Source: Manduca sexta (Eukaryota; Arthropoda; Insecta; Lepidoptera; Sphingidae). Taken from it: 64,000 nucleotides of DNA. Below the pieces are notes generated by a model. That model was not told where the DNA came from, ran no database searches, and saw nothing but the letters and a program-made list of their open reading frames with translations. The position numbers and the translations under genes were made by a program. Positions 22,391 through 35,056 of the stretch are shown here, piece by piece. The stretch is taken from positions 7,750,001 through 7,814,000 of the forward strand of contig NC_051130.1 in assembly GCF_014839805.1 (NCBI RefSeq). Reading direction: 5' to 3'. The first letter of the stretch is position 1, and every line of letters starts with the position of its first letter.

Positions 22391-23459
22391 CTATGTTTCT
22401 TCTCATAATAATAGAGTTGTCACTGAGATCCCTCAAGACGTCTTTTCAAATAAATGAAAGTGTTCCATCTAGTAACATTAACCTAAACTTTCTCATAATA
22501 AAATATTTTCAACCTTAGTTACGTAAGAAGAAAGAAAATTAAATTCTGACAGTCCTTTCTGTAAACAATCTGTTTGTTAACTTGATTAAAACGCGTTGAG
22601 TTCAGTAAATAAAGCTTACATTTAAATGGCAAACAGTTAATTCCTTTTAACATTGTGGCCATATTATGAATGGCTATTTTTAGCTTAACTCGACCTAATG
22701 TGATTTATATATTTAGACTGCTTTTGGAAGGATTACTTTTGTCAAAATAATAATAATAATACAAACGAACATAGAAGATATTTCATAAGGGAGAATAAAG
22801 CAAATTTTCTCTCAAAATCAGCTTTGAGGACTCAAATAATCATTAAACAACTAGCAACTATAAGTACTTACTAACTGTAAGTATCTCTAAAGTATAGTAT
22901 TATGAAAGTGGAATGCTAGTTAATTTGTAATATTTTTTATGTTATAAAGCTCTCTTTTGTTTGAACTAATGCTCCATTTCCAAACATTCTTTCAACAATA
23001 GGACACTTCATTTTATATTTTCCGTTAATTTTAAATAATACTTGTGTTTCAGCTGCGTGAGCGACAAAACCTAGAAAATGTATGATATAATATTTATACC
23101 GGGTCATTATGACATTGCGTTAATTAAAACATATACTTACTTGTCTTATACAAATAACACTTAAGTATTCTAACCACGAATGTAAAATTAAAAGTGTACT
23201 TTTTAAAAAAATAAAAAGTAATTTTTATTTCACATGTCTTTAAGCCATTACTAACTACTGCACGAGGAGAATCTGTCTGAGCGGCGACATCATACTTTCA
23301 TTCAGGAATATATTTATTATCAAATCATATGCATAATATATATGTGTTACTCATAAATTATTTTTGGCGCAATGTTAATAGTGATAAAGACGATTAGGTG
23401 GTTTCATTTAGAAAGACAGCGTAAAAATGTCCTTGTACAATACAGCTAAGAGTGCATGA
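22391..23459. other. Intergenic AT-rich stretch; nothing recognised
   Basis: Only a short TAA/TAATAA run near 22749 stands out. Confidence 0.4.
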
Positions 23460-23508
23460 CCTAGTTGCGTCTCTGCCTACCGCTTCGGAGATAAAAGACG
23501 TGTGTGTA
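23460..23508 (+). mobile_element. SINE family A 3'-end fragment
   Basis: CTAGTTGCGTCTCTGCCTAC and CGCTTCGGAGATAAAAGACG match the last 50 bases of family A only. Confidence 0.65.
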
Positions 23509-24416
23509 TCGTAAAACATTCATAATTTTAACAGTCATATATCAACTGTTTTTAAGTGAAGATAGAAATTTCCGGTTATATTTATATTCAAAAGTGACGA
23601 CTTATTTTGATCTTAGATACTGTTTATGTAATCCAATTATTTCAGTCGATTTTTCTTACGGGTAAACAAACACAAATAAGAAAAACAATATTGTTTATGC
23701 TCAAATAAAACATAAAGCATTGGCGTGGCTAACTTAAATAAGAAAACATTATAATATTAAAGAAAAAAATTCTCAGAAATTATAGATCCTATATAAAAAA
23801 AATACATAAATATCTATGGCGCAGAAAGTAAGAATACTCAACCCCACGATGAAATAATTTATAAAGGAAACAAAAATAATAACATACAAAAAGACTATTG
23901 TTTACAAAATTAGAATTTAAGAGCAAAACAACAATTTAAATAACAATCTATACTCATGTGGTTTTATGGCTTAAAGGAGTTGGTGGAAGGCAAAGAGTTT
24001 TAAGCGCTTCTTAATGAAGATTTATGAATTATTATGTCCTTTTTATGGCTGTATTGGATGTATGAACATAAATTTCCAGTAAGCGTCCATGCCGGAACTC
24101 GACTGGCAGAACATGATTGATTGCGTACTCAACATTTTCATTGAGTTTCGCCAGTAAAACAAAATTATTTTTTGTCAATATAATTTACATACATAATATT
24201 TCGCCTTTTTTCTTTTTTAGAAGTAAATAGGGACTATAGTAGCTATAATTCGCTAGCTAGCTTAGGTTTAACATAAAAGGAGCAAACCTATTGACATTCG
24301 AGGTTCCGGACGGATAGTAAGCAGAAAACTCCAAATGTATCCAATTCGGGGAACTGGAGACTTCTCCATGACAGACGAACGTAACAACGGCGCCACCAAG
24401 TTAGAACTTATCTATA
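23509..24416. other. Intergenic AT-rich stretch; no gene seen
   Basis: Near 24300-24400 there is a faint family-A-like remnant (GGATAGTAAGCAGAAAACTCC, GGAACTGGAGACTTCTCC, CGCCACCAAG). Nothing else was recognised. Confidence 0.35.
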
Positions 24417-24570
24417 TATCGACGGTTGAAAGGCTAATTGACTTAAGGGACATTTTTATTTGGAAAAATTTTAACTACGTAATGAAAACATAGAAAAATG
24501 TGCTGATTTTAAATTTTACGACGACAAAATTTAGTCTCACTTAAGTCAATTAGCCTTGCAGCCGTCGATA
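24417..24570. mobile_element. TA-flanked inverted-repeat MITE
   Basis: TA-TCGACGG opens and CCGTCGA-TA closes the element (24419-24568). Arms of about 32 bases match in inverted order (AAGGCTAATTGACTTAAG / CTTAAGTCAATTAGCCTT). TA on both sides fits a Tc1/mariner-type insertion. It has no coding room. Confidence 0.65.
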
Positions 24571-24637
24571 TTAATTTACTTATTTAAAGTAAAAATTTAC
24601 GCTCTGGTCCATCCAATCGTTCTCCCAAAGTTACGGA

Positions 24638-24853
24638 TCATGCCCGCAAGGCTGCGTCGACAAGCGCCTTCAATCTGGTCATATCATCGGCGACGTGAGT
24701 TATATCGTGCAGGTTAAATCGCAAAGGTAATTTGTTCAGTCTTTTTAATCGATAGTCTCCTACCACAGCGCTTACTCTATACTTTTCCCATAAACAATCT
24801 TTTTGAGGCTGACATTTTTGCGAATTATCTGTCCAAAGAAAGAGGGAATGCGT
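24638..24853 (-). pseudogene. Open-frame remnant, probably the C-terminal end of a transposon polyprotein
   Basis: The frame is open for 71 codons to TGA (24640-24638), without its own ATG at the left. It includes LWEKYRVSAVVGDYRLKRLN and, near the end, ITHVADDMTRLKALVDAALRA. An ending of the type 'ADDMTRxxxLVxxAL' followed closely by a stop resembles C-termini of non-LTR or other mobile-element proteins. Sequence after the stop is also less AT-rich. I cannot name the family. A terminal exon of a host gene is possible because CTACAG precedes the frame. Confidence 0.35.
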
Positions 24854-24859
24854 CTACTG

Positions 24860-27445
24860 TAGATTAAGAGCCGACTACTTACATACGCACTAGTGGACAT
24901 ATGTACAATGATGATTATAAAAATGTTTGAAACTTCCATCAATCGGCTTTCGTGCCTATTCAAGTATTCTGAAGTCAAGTTAAGTGATTCCAACTCAAAA
25001 GTAGAAATATTTTATGTCTACAACAGATGTGTATAATCTGCGGAGATTTTCTTTCCGCAATGTCATAATATAAATCATATTTATTACACTTCGTTTGGTC
25101 TGTTAGGCCCTAATGGGACGGAGGGCTGTGCCCTTTGTAAGGTTATGAGGTCATTAGCGCTCTAACAGCGATGATATAATTTACGTTTGAAACTTACCAA
25201 GCATATTAAAAATTGCATACATAATAGGAATGATGTTGCTCAGGGTATAACAAAAAAATTACAAAGATATTGAATTTATATAACACGTCACTATTAAATT
25301 ATGCAAATGATGATTCCAAACAATATAAAGTGTTTTTAATACAAAAATCTTCTTTATATTTACTGAGAGAACGCACGTATTAAAATCGATTCGCTAGAAG
25401 CATGAACAATGCTAGAGTTCTGTTGACGAACCGAGCTCCAAGGAATTGAGAAAATTCAAGTCCAAAATGGGTTAAATTCCTTCGTATACACGTCTAGTAC
25501 ATAAATAATAGCGTTAGCACCTTTCTGCTTTTATGGTTTGATGATTATGCAGATTCAAGGAAAGTAGTTGAAATTTAGAAAAGTAATTTATAAAATGCGC
25601 ATGACAGGATTTTTAATGTCATTTCTTTGTTCACTTATACTGTGTTCCGTCTCACTGCAGAAGTAAACAAAAAAGTGCTTCCATAAGATTTTATTATTGC
25701 ACAAACAGTTGCTATAGATATGATATTCGCATTATTGTATACGTTTACGTAAACCTCTCTTGGCGATGACGCTAGGGCTGTAGTCAGGGGGTGATTTATG
25801 ATTTAATTACCCCCCAAAGGCTAAGGATTTTAGAAGAATTGATGATTGTTTGGTTAAGGATAATAAAGTAATTCAAAATATATCTGCATCATGCTATAAC
25901 TTAAAAAAACTTACCAAAACATTAATATTTTCTGAGTAGTTAAAAGGACCTTTACAACTAGTCTACTAAAAGTTTAATCAGCCAACAACACCCGTCAATT
26001 GCTAGATACACCCCTGGTTGGTCTTCATGCCCTTCAAAACTTATTAAACTTGTTTAGAACTAGAGCTTGGTCCCGAGATCGGTACATCTAAACTCGATTT
26101 GAAGTTATTACTTCAATATCAGTCCGAATGTTTGAATGATTCCTACATTATGGGGGGCTTGGTCTATAAGATTTGAAATTAAGTTCGTCACTGCTCAATT
26201 TTCTTAGAAAATGTTGGACTAGGTTTATAATTTATTTATTTAGCATTGCTTGCGGTTCCGCTTGCATGAAAGTTCAGTTCGTGTGGGAGGTTTCAAGCAA
26301 ACTACGAACTTCATCTGTATTCCTTAGGACTTAAGGTATATTTTCGTGAATTCCGTTTTTGTTAGATGCATAAATCCCTTGAGGAATATAAATGTCAAAG
26401 TAAGCTCAAGTTGCTCAAATTATAAATAAGTGAAAAAGTGACACATTTTTTTAAAGTAGTATAACTGGAGAAAGCCCGTTTCTTACCAAGGACCACCATC
26501 GATGTTTTTGATATTTTTTGTTTGTTTATTGCAAATCATATAAGTTATTTTTAGATCTTAAGTATATTATAAAATTTTATAACATGTTGCAATTCAATGA
26601 AAGGTTTTTCTTTATATTATATCATGAAACGATTTATGAAAATTTAAAATTATGTGGGCCTTCAAGAATTTTGTTATGTTAGATTTAACTGTAGGTAACA
26701 GGTACGGAATTCTTTAAGAATGACACGATACACCCCTGACTACATTATCATTCGGTCGACCTAAAATAATGGAGTAAATATTCCGATCTTGTTTGTAATC
26801 TGGCAATTTCGAAGTTTGAATATTACTTGTAAATTCGGCTCAATATCAAAACAAAATACTTAAGGCTAAACCGATTAAAACCACGCAAAATGTAGGCTTT
26901 ATTTTAACTGCCATACTTCGTTAATGATTTGTCATTTTCTAATAAAGAGGTTACCTAAGTGCTGCATGAATTACGAATTCAGTAAAACATTTGCAATTCT
27001 CGCAGTTTCATTAAAACGTTCAAGCATCTCTTCAATTGCTCAATAAAACTATAAATGGCGCAAATGGCTCAATAGCAAGGCTGTAATTTTTATTGTTTTA
27101 CAATTCAATGTAGTCGATACCATTGATGTGGAACTTCATAACATTTCGCTGGCACATTATCAAAACGTTCTATGTAAATTTTTATTTATATTGGAAAAAT
27201 GAGACTTAAAATTTTCTCTAACTTTCGCATTTATAATTTTTATATAAGTAAGTTAAGAAGTCCTTTGATATAACAGCGAAATCAAGACGTCCATGGCAAA
27301 CTTGCATAAATCTTGAAACAATACCGAGGCGTCACTTGAGGTTGGAGAAACCTAACCAACGTCTCTGAGGACTGCATACTGCGTAGTTACCGTAATTAAC
27401 GAGCGCTGTAATTAATAAGGCTTCGTAATCATAGTGTCTTTTATA
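24860..27445. other. Intergenic AT-rich stretch; no gene seen
   Basis: Short relics only, such as TTGCGGTTCCGCTTGCATGAA near 26250 and GGGACGGAGGGCTGTGCCC near 25118. No exon or named repeat is supported. Confidence 0.4.
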
Positions 27446-27655
27446 CTAGCTTTTGCTCACAGCTTCGCCCGCATGAAAGTGTTTACCGAGATAAAATACT
27501 CGAAATTTTTTCAAGGGGTAAAAAGCCTATGTGCTTCCCACGGTCTCAAACTATCTCTATACAAAATTTCATCGAAATTCGTTCAGTATTTTGTGGGTTT
27601 ATGCGTTAAGACAAACAGAGATACGTGGCAGAGAACTTTGTTTTATAATTTATAA
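27446..27655 (+). repeat. Ancient dispersed repeat relic
   Basis: It contains CTAGCTTTTGCTCACAGCTT, AAAAAGCCTATGTGCTTCCC, ACAAAATTTCATCGAAATTC and a closing TTTGTTTTATAATTTATAAG, the standard order of this lepidopteran repeat. The 73-codon frame across it is incidental. Confidence 0.65.
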
Positions 27656-28537
27656 GGATATGTTTCATTTATTTTAGATAATATTAACATCCATACGAAA
27701 TATTGTAAGTAAATTTCTTAAATACTGGCAGCATAAACATATGTCTGTCTATTGTTATCGAATATGTGAAATAAACCCAGAATCTACTGCACAGATTTCC
27801 ATAAATTTAAGCACACATACCACAGATAAACCATGCCTCCCATCAACATTTAAGGTACTTTATCCCCGCAAAAAAAAAAAAAAGTAAAGTAGATAATGTA
27901 TTTAGAAAAAAAAACAATCGTGCAGACCTGCGAGTAATAACTAGTCATAATATGTACTTACATAACATCAAAGCAATGATGCTTATAAGGCAGTAACATG
28001 CACAGAACTTAGAAATATATTTTTGTTACTTGCATGAGACATTAAATACAGTGCGTAGTTATTCGTGCATTGTCATGATACCAACTCATCCGTGGATGAT
28101 GGGAGCACTTGACATGCTTCGACGCTCATCTCTATTGGTCACAACTGCGATCAATACTTTCAAGTTCTCTTAAGGTTTGGATGGACACTATTACTATGTA
28201 AAGTAGATGATGTCTGAGATTTCAATCCGCAGTTTCATTTTCCTTCATCATATTACTAATTATTAATGGCCCTATTATAAGTCAATATTACATTTGAGTA
28301 GTATCTTGAATAGTCATTTAGGATATTAAAGTTCAATACACAAATCTTGAGCTGTCATTTAAGCGCCTGTTGTTGGCTAAGTCTGTGCCGTATAATGAAC
28401 CAAATAGAGCTGTTAAAATTTATACATAATGTAACTTAAGATATTATCATTTAAGCTGTTGTTGATATATCAAATGCCCATATTATTAAATGCAACTCTG
28501 TTTTGGTCTGAAGTACGACATCAAATGACAAATTATT
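27656..28537. other. Intergenic AT-rich stretch; nothing recognised
   Basis: A poly(A) run near 27870-27883 is the only simple feature. Confidence 0.4.
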
Positions 28538-28640
28538 GTTCCCTGAGACTCGCCGAGTTTTATCGCTCGGTGTTATAAAATGCGTGCCACTGCTGATCCT
28601 GAGTTGCAGGAGTTGTATTGGTGGGTCTGAGGGCAGGGAA
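28538..28640 (+). repeat. Repeat family E copy 2
   Basis: It aligns with 8484-8600 through GAGACTCGCCGAG, TATAAAATGCGTGCCA and TGATCCTGAGTTGCAGGAGT. Imperfect inverted pieces (CCGAG / CTCGG) lie inside. Confidence 0.55.
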
Positions 28641-30096
28641 GTCTCTGAAGTGCGACATAGCTGTGACTCTGTCAAGTTAAAGTCAGTCTTTAATAAACAA
28701 ATATTAACGTTCAATATCTCAAATTATATCTTAAGTCACAGTATATGACTGATTTAGTTAGCTTAATTTTGTTTATTAAACATATCAATACCTTAAATGT
28801 TCACTTAAGATCCTACTGAAAGGTGAGATAGGTTTACTAATAGGGCCTTCTGCTTATGTGAGACATTTTTTTATTTTTCGGTTAACAGCGGCTTTACTTT
28901 GCCCATAGCATTGCCAATGTCTTTGGACGCCGGTAATCTGCTATCACATCAGTAGTCAGAAACTGTTAAATCGATTTGGTTGAAATTTTGCGCTCCAATT
29001 CCTGGATAATTACTTATCTATTAATCTTAAATACATAGTGATTAAAGGAAGAATTGTTTAGAAATGAAAGAATTTCACACATGGGAGCCAGGAGTACTTA
29101 CTATGCAACTAAATATAATATCTCTTTGCATATTTAAACCACGTATCAAATTCAGAGACGGTTATGGGTAATAGTAAATTAACTGAAAGCGTAATTAGCA
29201 TAATGCGTTCCGTAATTTACGCTTAAATTATTCCACGTTTGGGCGGATGTGTGAATTCAAGTATAGATACGGTTAAAAGGGTAACTTTATGTGAAAAATT
29301 TACTTATGACAATATTAGCCTATTAATATCTCAAGTTGTTGAAATTACACTTATTTATTATCAGAAAAGCAGTTATAACAAACTAATAAGCGCATGAATC
29401 TGGTTAGTCTCTAATTATTTTTCTAATTAGCAATGTATATGTCAAGTCTGTTTTTAAATAATATGTATATTGGTATCCCAAGCTGACACTACATCTTCAG
29501 GTAACTAGATCCACGCTTCGACCACTCTTTTACTTACTTAAAAAATGTTTGTGAGGGTTATTTTGAGATATTGTAGTGGCCAATTTAAGGTGATCCCTAC
29601 GGATTGTTTATTGTTATGATAGGGTAAGTCAATGACGATATTAGAACCTCCTGTGAGAGATCTAGCCTTAAGTGAATAGTCTTAAAACTACACAAAATTT
29701 ACCTAGCTCGGGAATTTAATTCAGGATCTCTCAATGCGCTCATTTACGCTAAACACAAAATAACTCATAAACTAACTTACATAGATCATCTTTTACGACG
29801 AGGGATATTCAAGCCCTTCATTCTTCTCAGACCAGCTCACCTATCTATAGAATTAAAATATATACATCCGCTGTTAATATTCTAGTTGTTCGTGTACAGT
29901 AAACATGTTCGACGTGAATTACTTGGATTTATAACATACTTGCGTTCATGTTTAGACTTGTTGGAGGTTCATCACCTCGGTTTATGCGGCAGGTAACTTC
30001 TTCATCTATTCAGATATTTACAGTTTGAACAAAAGTTTATCCTCGAAGTAGAGGTGTATCTAATAAACGAAATTTTCATCACTTATTGGACAGCGT
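28641..30096. other. Intergenic AT-rich stretch; no gene seen
   Basis: Nothing exon-like and no repeat family match. Confidence 0.4.
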
Positions 30097-30333
30097 ACCT
30101 CGGTAGCGTACTTTTATGAAGCCATCGAGGATATCTCGGGATCGATCCCTGGGTCGGGCAAAGTGATATTGGGTTTTTATATTCAGTATACTGGAGACTG
30201 GAATTTGTGCTTGATGTGGTGATAGGCTCGCCTCATGTGACGTCATGGAACGGAGTATGCACAGAGAAAGGTGGGTACATCAGTTGCGCCTCCGCCTACA
30301 CCTTTGGGGATAAAAGTGTGTGTGTGCGTGTGC
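30097..30333 (+). mobile_element. SINE family A copy, near full length
   Basis: Head ACCTCGGTAGCGTA with box B-like GGATCGATCCCTGGGTCGGG, body GGAATTTGTGCTTGATGTGG, 3' end CCTTTGGGGATAAAAGTGTG, then a (TG)n tail. Confidence 0.8.
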
Positions 30334-30750
30334 ATTCCAAACCACGGTAAAACAAGTAGCTATTTATTTTTTAATCGAATTTTTATACAAATTTTGGTTG
30401 CCTGGAAATCGAACGGCGTAACTTCTCGATTTAAAACCATGATCCGTAACCGCTAGCCCAATGGGCAATGAGATAATGAAAATATACATAAAAACCTATT
30501 TTTGCCAAAGGTCAGCGTAGCCAATCCACTCATCTGTAGTACGAAGCTATAAATATAAAATCATCTGAATGTGATCCATTACAGTACAGTCGCTGTCATG
30601 ACCGACTTGAAGTTTGTCACAAAAGACGACATACCTATTGTTACTGCGGACAGATACAGAAAGCGGGTTTTATGACTTAAGTGACTAATGGCCGAATTAA
30701 TAAATCAATCTTACCTTTGAGAAGGATCTCAAGTAGACATTCAATGTATT

Positions 30751-31117
30751 GAACTATTGTATACACAAAGCTTAAGTTGCCATTTAATAGCTTGTACTTA
30801 ACTGAGTTGCATTGATTCATAAAATACTTAGCTGTCAAAATCTGTCATGTACACATTAGATATCATTTTTAAACAATTTCATAAACAAAGCTTAAGTTGC
30901 CATTTAAAAGCATGCACTCAACTTGGTTGCATTGATTCATAAAATACTTAGCTGTTTAAATTTGTCATATGATGTGACATTAAATATCATTTTTAAACTA
31001 TTTCATAAACAAACTTTAGTTGCGATTCAAAAACACGCACTCAACTGAGTCATTAGTAAAAAACTTAGCTGCCGAAATCCGTCATGTGCTGTGACATAAG
31101 ATATCATTTGAGATACT
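30751..31117. repeat. Tandem repeat, three copies of a unit of about 120 bp
   Basis: Each unit contains AAACAAAGCTTAAGTTGCCA, TTGATTCATAAAATACTTAGCTG, CTGTCATGT and ATATCATTTTTAAAC. Units start near 30751, 30871 and 30995. Units 1 and 2 are most alike; unit 3 has lost part of its centre. It matches no other place in the window. Confidence 0.85.
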
Positions 31118-31411
31118 GTTGATATCTGTTTATTAAATAGCGACGCCTTTAACAATCTGACTTTTATTGGACAGCGTCTCAGCTGATATCGCATTTCAGG
31201 GCGAAACTGAGCTATATTTAATATGACCCTAACTTCAAACCGCTCAAGACGTACCGGCCTTACTGTATTTATATAGATAAGAATAAGCGAACTTTGTTAC
31301 CTTCCTTTAATGATACAAGAAACCTTTGATAAAATGACAAAACTATATTAATAAAAATGATGATTAGTAGGATACATAATATTATGACAGTATAATATCG
31401 GCACTCATTCA
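31118..31411. other. Intergenic stretch; nothing recognised
   Basis: A short patch with CAGCGTCTCAGCTGATATCG is GC-richer, but there is no gene evidence. Confidence 0.35.
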
Positions 31412-31648
31412 CGCATGCCTTTTATCCCCGAAAAGGTAGGCAGAGACGCAACTGGTTCACTGACTTTCTCCCGCTAATAGTCCGTGGCATGAGGTGATAG
31501 GGGGCGATGCTATCGCCATATCGGGCGCAAATTCCAGACTCCGGGTGGATACTGAATATAGAAACCCAATATCACTTCGCGCGACCCGGGGATCGAACCC
31601 TAGACCTCATTACACTCGAACCATAATACAACTACGCCACCGAGACAG
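31412..31648 (-). mobile_element. SINE family A copy, full length
   Basis: Tail CCTTTTATCCCCGAAAAGG, body GGGGGCGATGCTATCGCCAT, head GACCCGGGGATCGAACCC and AACTACGCCACCGAG, in minus orientation. Confidence 0.8.
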
Positions 31649-32110
31649 GTAAATTATCTAATAAGGAAGTAAGCCACAGTATAACGGTGATGAATCATTA
31701 TTACTGCTGTATTAATTAAGCAAGATGAAAATCTCGGAAGCTCACTACATTTAAACCGAATAGTGAGTACAGTGGCCTTATTACATTCATAATCTGTAAT
31801 TAAATAGGCGCTTGAATGAATCGTCTATACAAATAAAGCTGGAAAGTTTGTTTGTTTGAAATTTGAACGCACTAATCTCAGGAACTAATTTTGTTTTTCT
31901 TCACTAATAGTAAGTTTAGTTACATGAAAACCTTTTAAACGCGAGCGGAGCCGCCTGCAAAAGCTAGTAACCAATTAAACTCGTATCCACAAGAACAATG
32001 GTGCAAACATCGCTGTAATGGTCAATTTACATGCATTCTGCATTTGAACGCTCGATGAATTGCGTTAGTCTGGCCGCTGTTGAATAATTGAAATCAAGTT
32101 TTTTATATTG
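31649..32110. other. Intergenic; ancient repeat relic at 31838-31965
   Basis: The relic contains AATAAAGCTGGAAAGTTTGT, CGCACTAATCTCAGGAACTA and CGCGAGCGGAGCCGCCTGC. Confidence 0.5.
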
Positions 32111-32334
32111 CCACGGCCGTGACCCCTCAGCATCTGATGGTAAGTGTACTGGGTCCAATAGCATGTCGACTGATGATGCACGATTGCCCCTCGACACAAT
32201 TATGCTGGCCTGTTGGAACCGGATATACACAGGCTGATCCCGGAACGCGACACATTTACGGGGGTAAGTATAGCGGGTTGTAACACGTGTACGGTGGTCG
32301 CTATCCGGGCGGATATAAAATATATCTTACCACA
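32111..32334 (-). repeat. Repeat family B copy, near full length
   Basis: Landmarks on the minus strand: TAAGATATATTTTATATCCG, CCCGGATAGCGACCACCGTA, GTTCCGGGATCAGCCTGTG, CCAACAGGCCAGCATAATTG, CATCAGATGCTGAGGGGTCA. Confidence 0.8.
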
Positions 32335-32460
32335 ATTTTTTCTCAAAAGCTCCCGTACACCAAAGGACGCTTTCAGTGTCAAGGAGAGCGCGAGGCCCAC
32401 CTTCCACGCTGCCGCCTATCCCGGGGACACAACGATTTGCAATGTGCAATATGCAGAGTG
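32335..32460. other. Unexplained GC-rich block beside family B
   Basis: About 125 bases of higher GC (GGAGAGCGCGAGGCCCACC, GCCGCCTATCCCGGGGACAC) are open on both strands but match no family I know. It may be part of a longer element whose other half is gone. Confidence 0.3.
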
Positions 32461-32469
32461 AAATGAAAT

Positions 32470-32620
32470 GAAATGATTTATTTGAAATGGTAAAATGTTA
32501 TATATTATTTAGATTCCGTCAATATTAACTCAACCACCAGTTCGGAAAGCAGTTCTCACCAGAGAAGAACGGGCAAGAAACTGGTGTTGCTCTTTTCAAA
32601 ATCAGTTTGAGGTAAAGACT
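32470..32620 (+). repeat. Repeat family G copy 1
   Basis: TATTATTTAGATTCCGTCAA followed by CACCAGTTCGGAAAGCAGTT and GGGCAAGAAACTGGTGTTGC. The first part recurs in reverse at 59395-59475. The second part is a motif seen widely in lepidopteran DNA. Confidence 0.55.
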
Positions 32621-34304
32621 ACAATACATGATAAGGAGAGGTGAAAAAAAATGCAATTGTTTTTTTATTGTTGTTTGGAATGGATATGTTACCACCAGTA
32701 AAGTGAATATGTTATTTATATAAACGATCTGTTGCAATTGGTTTTTTTATTTAGATAGTTTTGTCTAAAAACGCTGTAAGGAACGGTTATATAGTTGACT
32801 GAATACGTAGGACCATTTAAAAATTAAGTTTCCTAGCACGAATAACTTTATGTAATAACGCTTTGATTTAATATTCAATATGGTATTAAATATCCTACAA
32901 TAATGAGCGTTAAAGAAAATTATACTGTCGACAAACAAACACGGCTTTAGTAATTATTGATTTTCAAAGACTTGAATTACAAATGAAATACACCTTCTGT
33001 TAGTTAAGTTTGATTTGGTGATTAGCTCGCTGCCTACAACTTCATAGGGAGACATTAAGTAAATTAGAAATCAAGAATTTACTATGCAATAAAAATCCTC
33101 TAATCCTTCAAGGATAAATGCTAACTTTATGATATTATTGATGACGTTATACCGACTTTACAGTTTTGACGTATGACAATGTATTTCGTACTTCTATTTA
33201 ATAATTATGACGTACATGACACGTTTCCCACAAAGCGTAATTTCGAGCAAAATTATTTTGAATTAAATTGAGATACAAATTGGGAGTTCGTAACTTGGCC
33301 TTTGTGTCAGTAACTTTGCGAAACACAGGGTGACAAACACGATATTGTTATGAAATATATTTTAATATAAACTCTAAGAATAAGTTTATAGTATTAGAAT
33401 AATTGGACTCAGTTATGCTAAAATATACCAATCCAAAAATTATCTAAAAATAAGCTATTAAAATTCTGTACACAATTAATTCCAAAGGGATTTTTTTACT
33501 GTTCAGGAAAACACGCAAAGATCTATTTATCCAAACACAACAAGTATGTTTCGAACACACATTTTTTTATACATAGAAAATAAAAATCCACAAATTTTTA
33601 AAAGTAGTTGGTACATTTGGCATAACCCGGTCCAATTTATGTGTCTTGAAGTAAATTAAACCTTGTCGTGAAGAGTTTTTGTTACAGTTCTCGTCGTCGG
33701 AAAAATACAACAATAAATCTTATGAATAATAAAAAGTTATGAACATGTAAATTGAATCCAAGACTTTACCTGTAAGTACGAAATAGTGTCAATGATACGA
33801 GACCTAACTACGTAATATTTATATACATACCTTTATCTATACATAATATAAAACAAAGTACCGATTTTCTCAAAATCTTCTTAACGGATTTTTATGAAAT
33901 TTGTTATGGAGATAGTTTAAGACCCTGGGAAGGTTATAGGCTACATTATAGCCCGGGAAAATATATAGCAGGACTTTTATCCTGGAAAACGCAGTCACGC
34001 GGGCGATGCCGCGAGTATAAAAGTTTTAACAAATTTAGTGAAAACTAGTTTCAAACTAGGGAAAACACGTTGTATCTGAGCACGAGTTTTAACTGTAGCA
34101 AATACAGTCAGTATATCATAGATAAAATCTAACTGTCGGTATATCATAGATTAAATAAAGTAACCTTTTTGGAGCTTTTAGTGAAGAAAAAATGATTGTT
34201 GCTTAGGAGAAAAAAGTTGCGGTGCGATGCGATGAAAAATTTCGAATTTGTTCAACAACTTTCTGGCTCACTATATCCAACCAGACACCATTATCATTGC
34301 TTCT
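32621..34304. other. Intergenic; ancient repeat relic at 33840-34017
   Basis: The relic holds CAAAATCTTCTTAACGGATT, TATAGCCCGGGAAAATATAT and AGTCACGCGGGCGATGCCGC. No gene is seen. Confidence 0.5.
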
Positions 34305-34522
34305 CAGTCATAAAAAAAAACTATCTTAAATGTTTAATTATCATTATAAATACATTTCCCAAACTAGTAATTTCCCGCACTATATTACTCGAAAAGACAA
34401 ACCACGAAATAGACTTCAGTCATAGAAAAACTATCTCGAATGATAACATTATAAATACATTTCCCAAACTAGTAGTTTCCCGCACTGTATCACTCGTAAA
34501 AAACGAGCCACGAAATAGACTT
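34305..34522. repeat. Tandem duplication, two copies of about 108 bp
   Basis: Units 34305-34416 and 34417-34522 share CAGTCATA, AAAACTATCT, TTATAAATACATTTCCCAAA, CTAGTAATTTCCCGCACT and CCACGAAATAGACTT. A 126-codon frame crosses both units and reads as an accident of the duplication. Confidence 0.85.
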
Positions 34523-34861
34523 GGTTGTGACATTAAACGCCATTTCCTTAACATATGGAGTGGAGAAGTCGTTTGAATGTGCGATTGTCTCAGAAAAAGT
34601 TACATAAACAGCAATAAAGGAACGCTATCGACTTTACTTTTGCAAGGGTAGTTTTTGCGGTAATTGTACGCATAATTTTACATTACTTTCCTTATCTTTC
34701 TTCATTCACAACCCTGTTAAGGTAGTTTGGTTTACGTTTAATGATAACGCCTAAATGTTATAACTAGAAATGGGAGGTGTGATTACCTTTTGAGAAGAAA
34801 AAATAATCCACGAAAAATTGTATTTTACATTTTATTTAACTTACAATGTGTTTTTTAAATA
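34523..34861. other. Intergenic AT-rich stretch; nothing recognised
   Basis: No exon-like or repeat signal. Confidence 0.4.
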
Positions 34862-34975
34862 AAATAAAATGCTTTATTAATTACGTAGACAAACGTTACG
34901 TCGTACGTCAAGTTACATGAGGATATTTAATTATTATTGAAATAAAGTCGCTTATATAACTAAAGACATTTTATA
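34862..34975 (-). repeat. Repeat family F copy 2
   Basis: AATAAAATGCTTTATTAATT, ACGTAGACAAACG and AAATAAAGTCGCTTATATAA pair with 20196-20292. An RTE 3' end follows within 80 bases. Confidence 0.5.
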
Positions 34976-35056
34976 TTGGACATAAAATAAATGAGACTAC
35001 AAAGTAAACAAAGAAGCCAGCCCGTATGTATTTCTACACAAATATACACGCATTCA

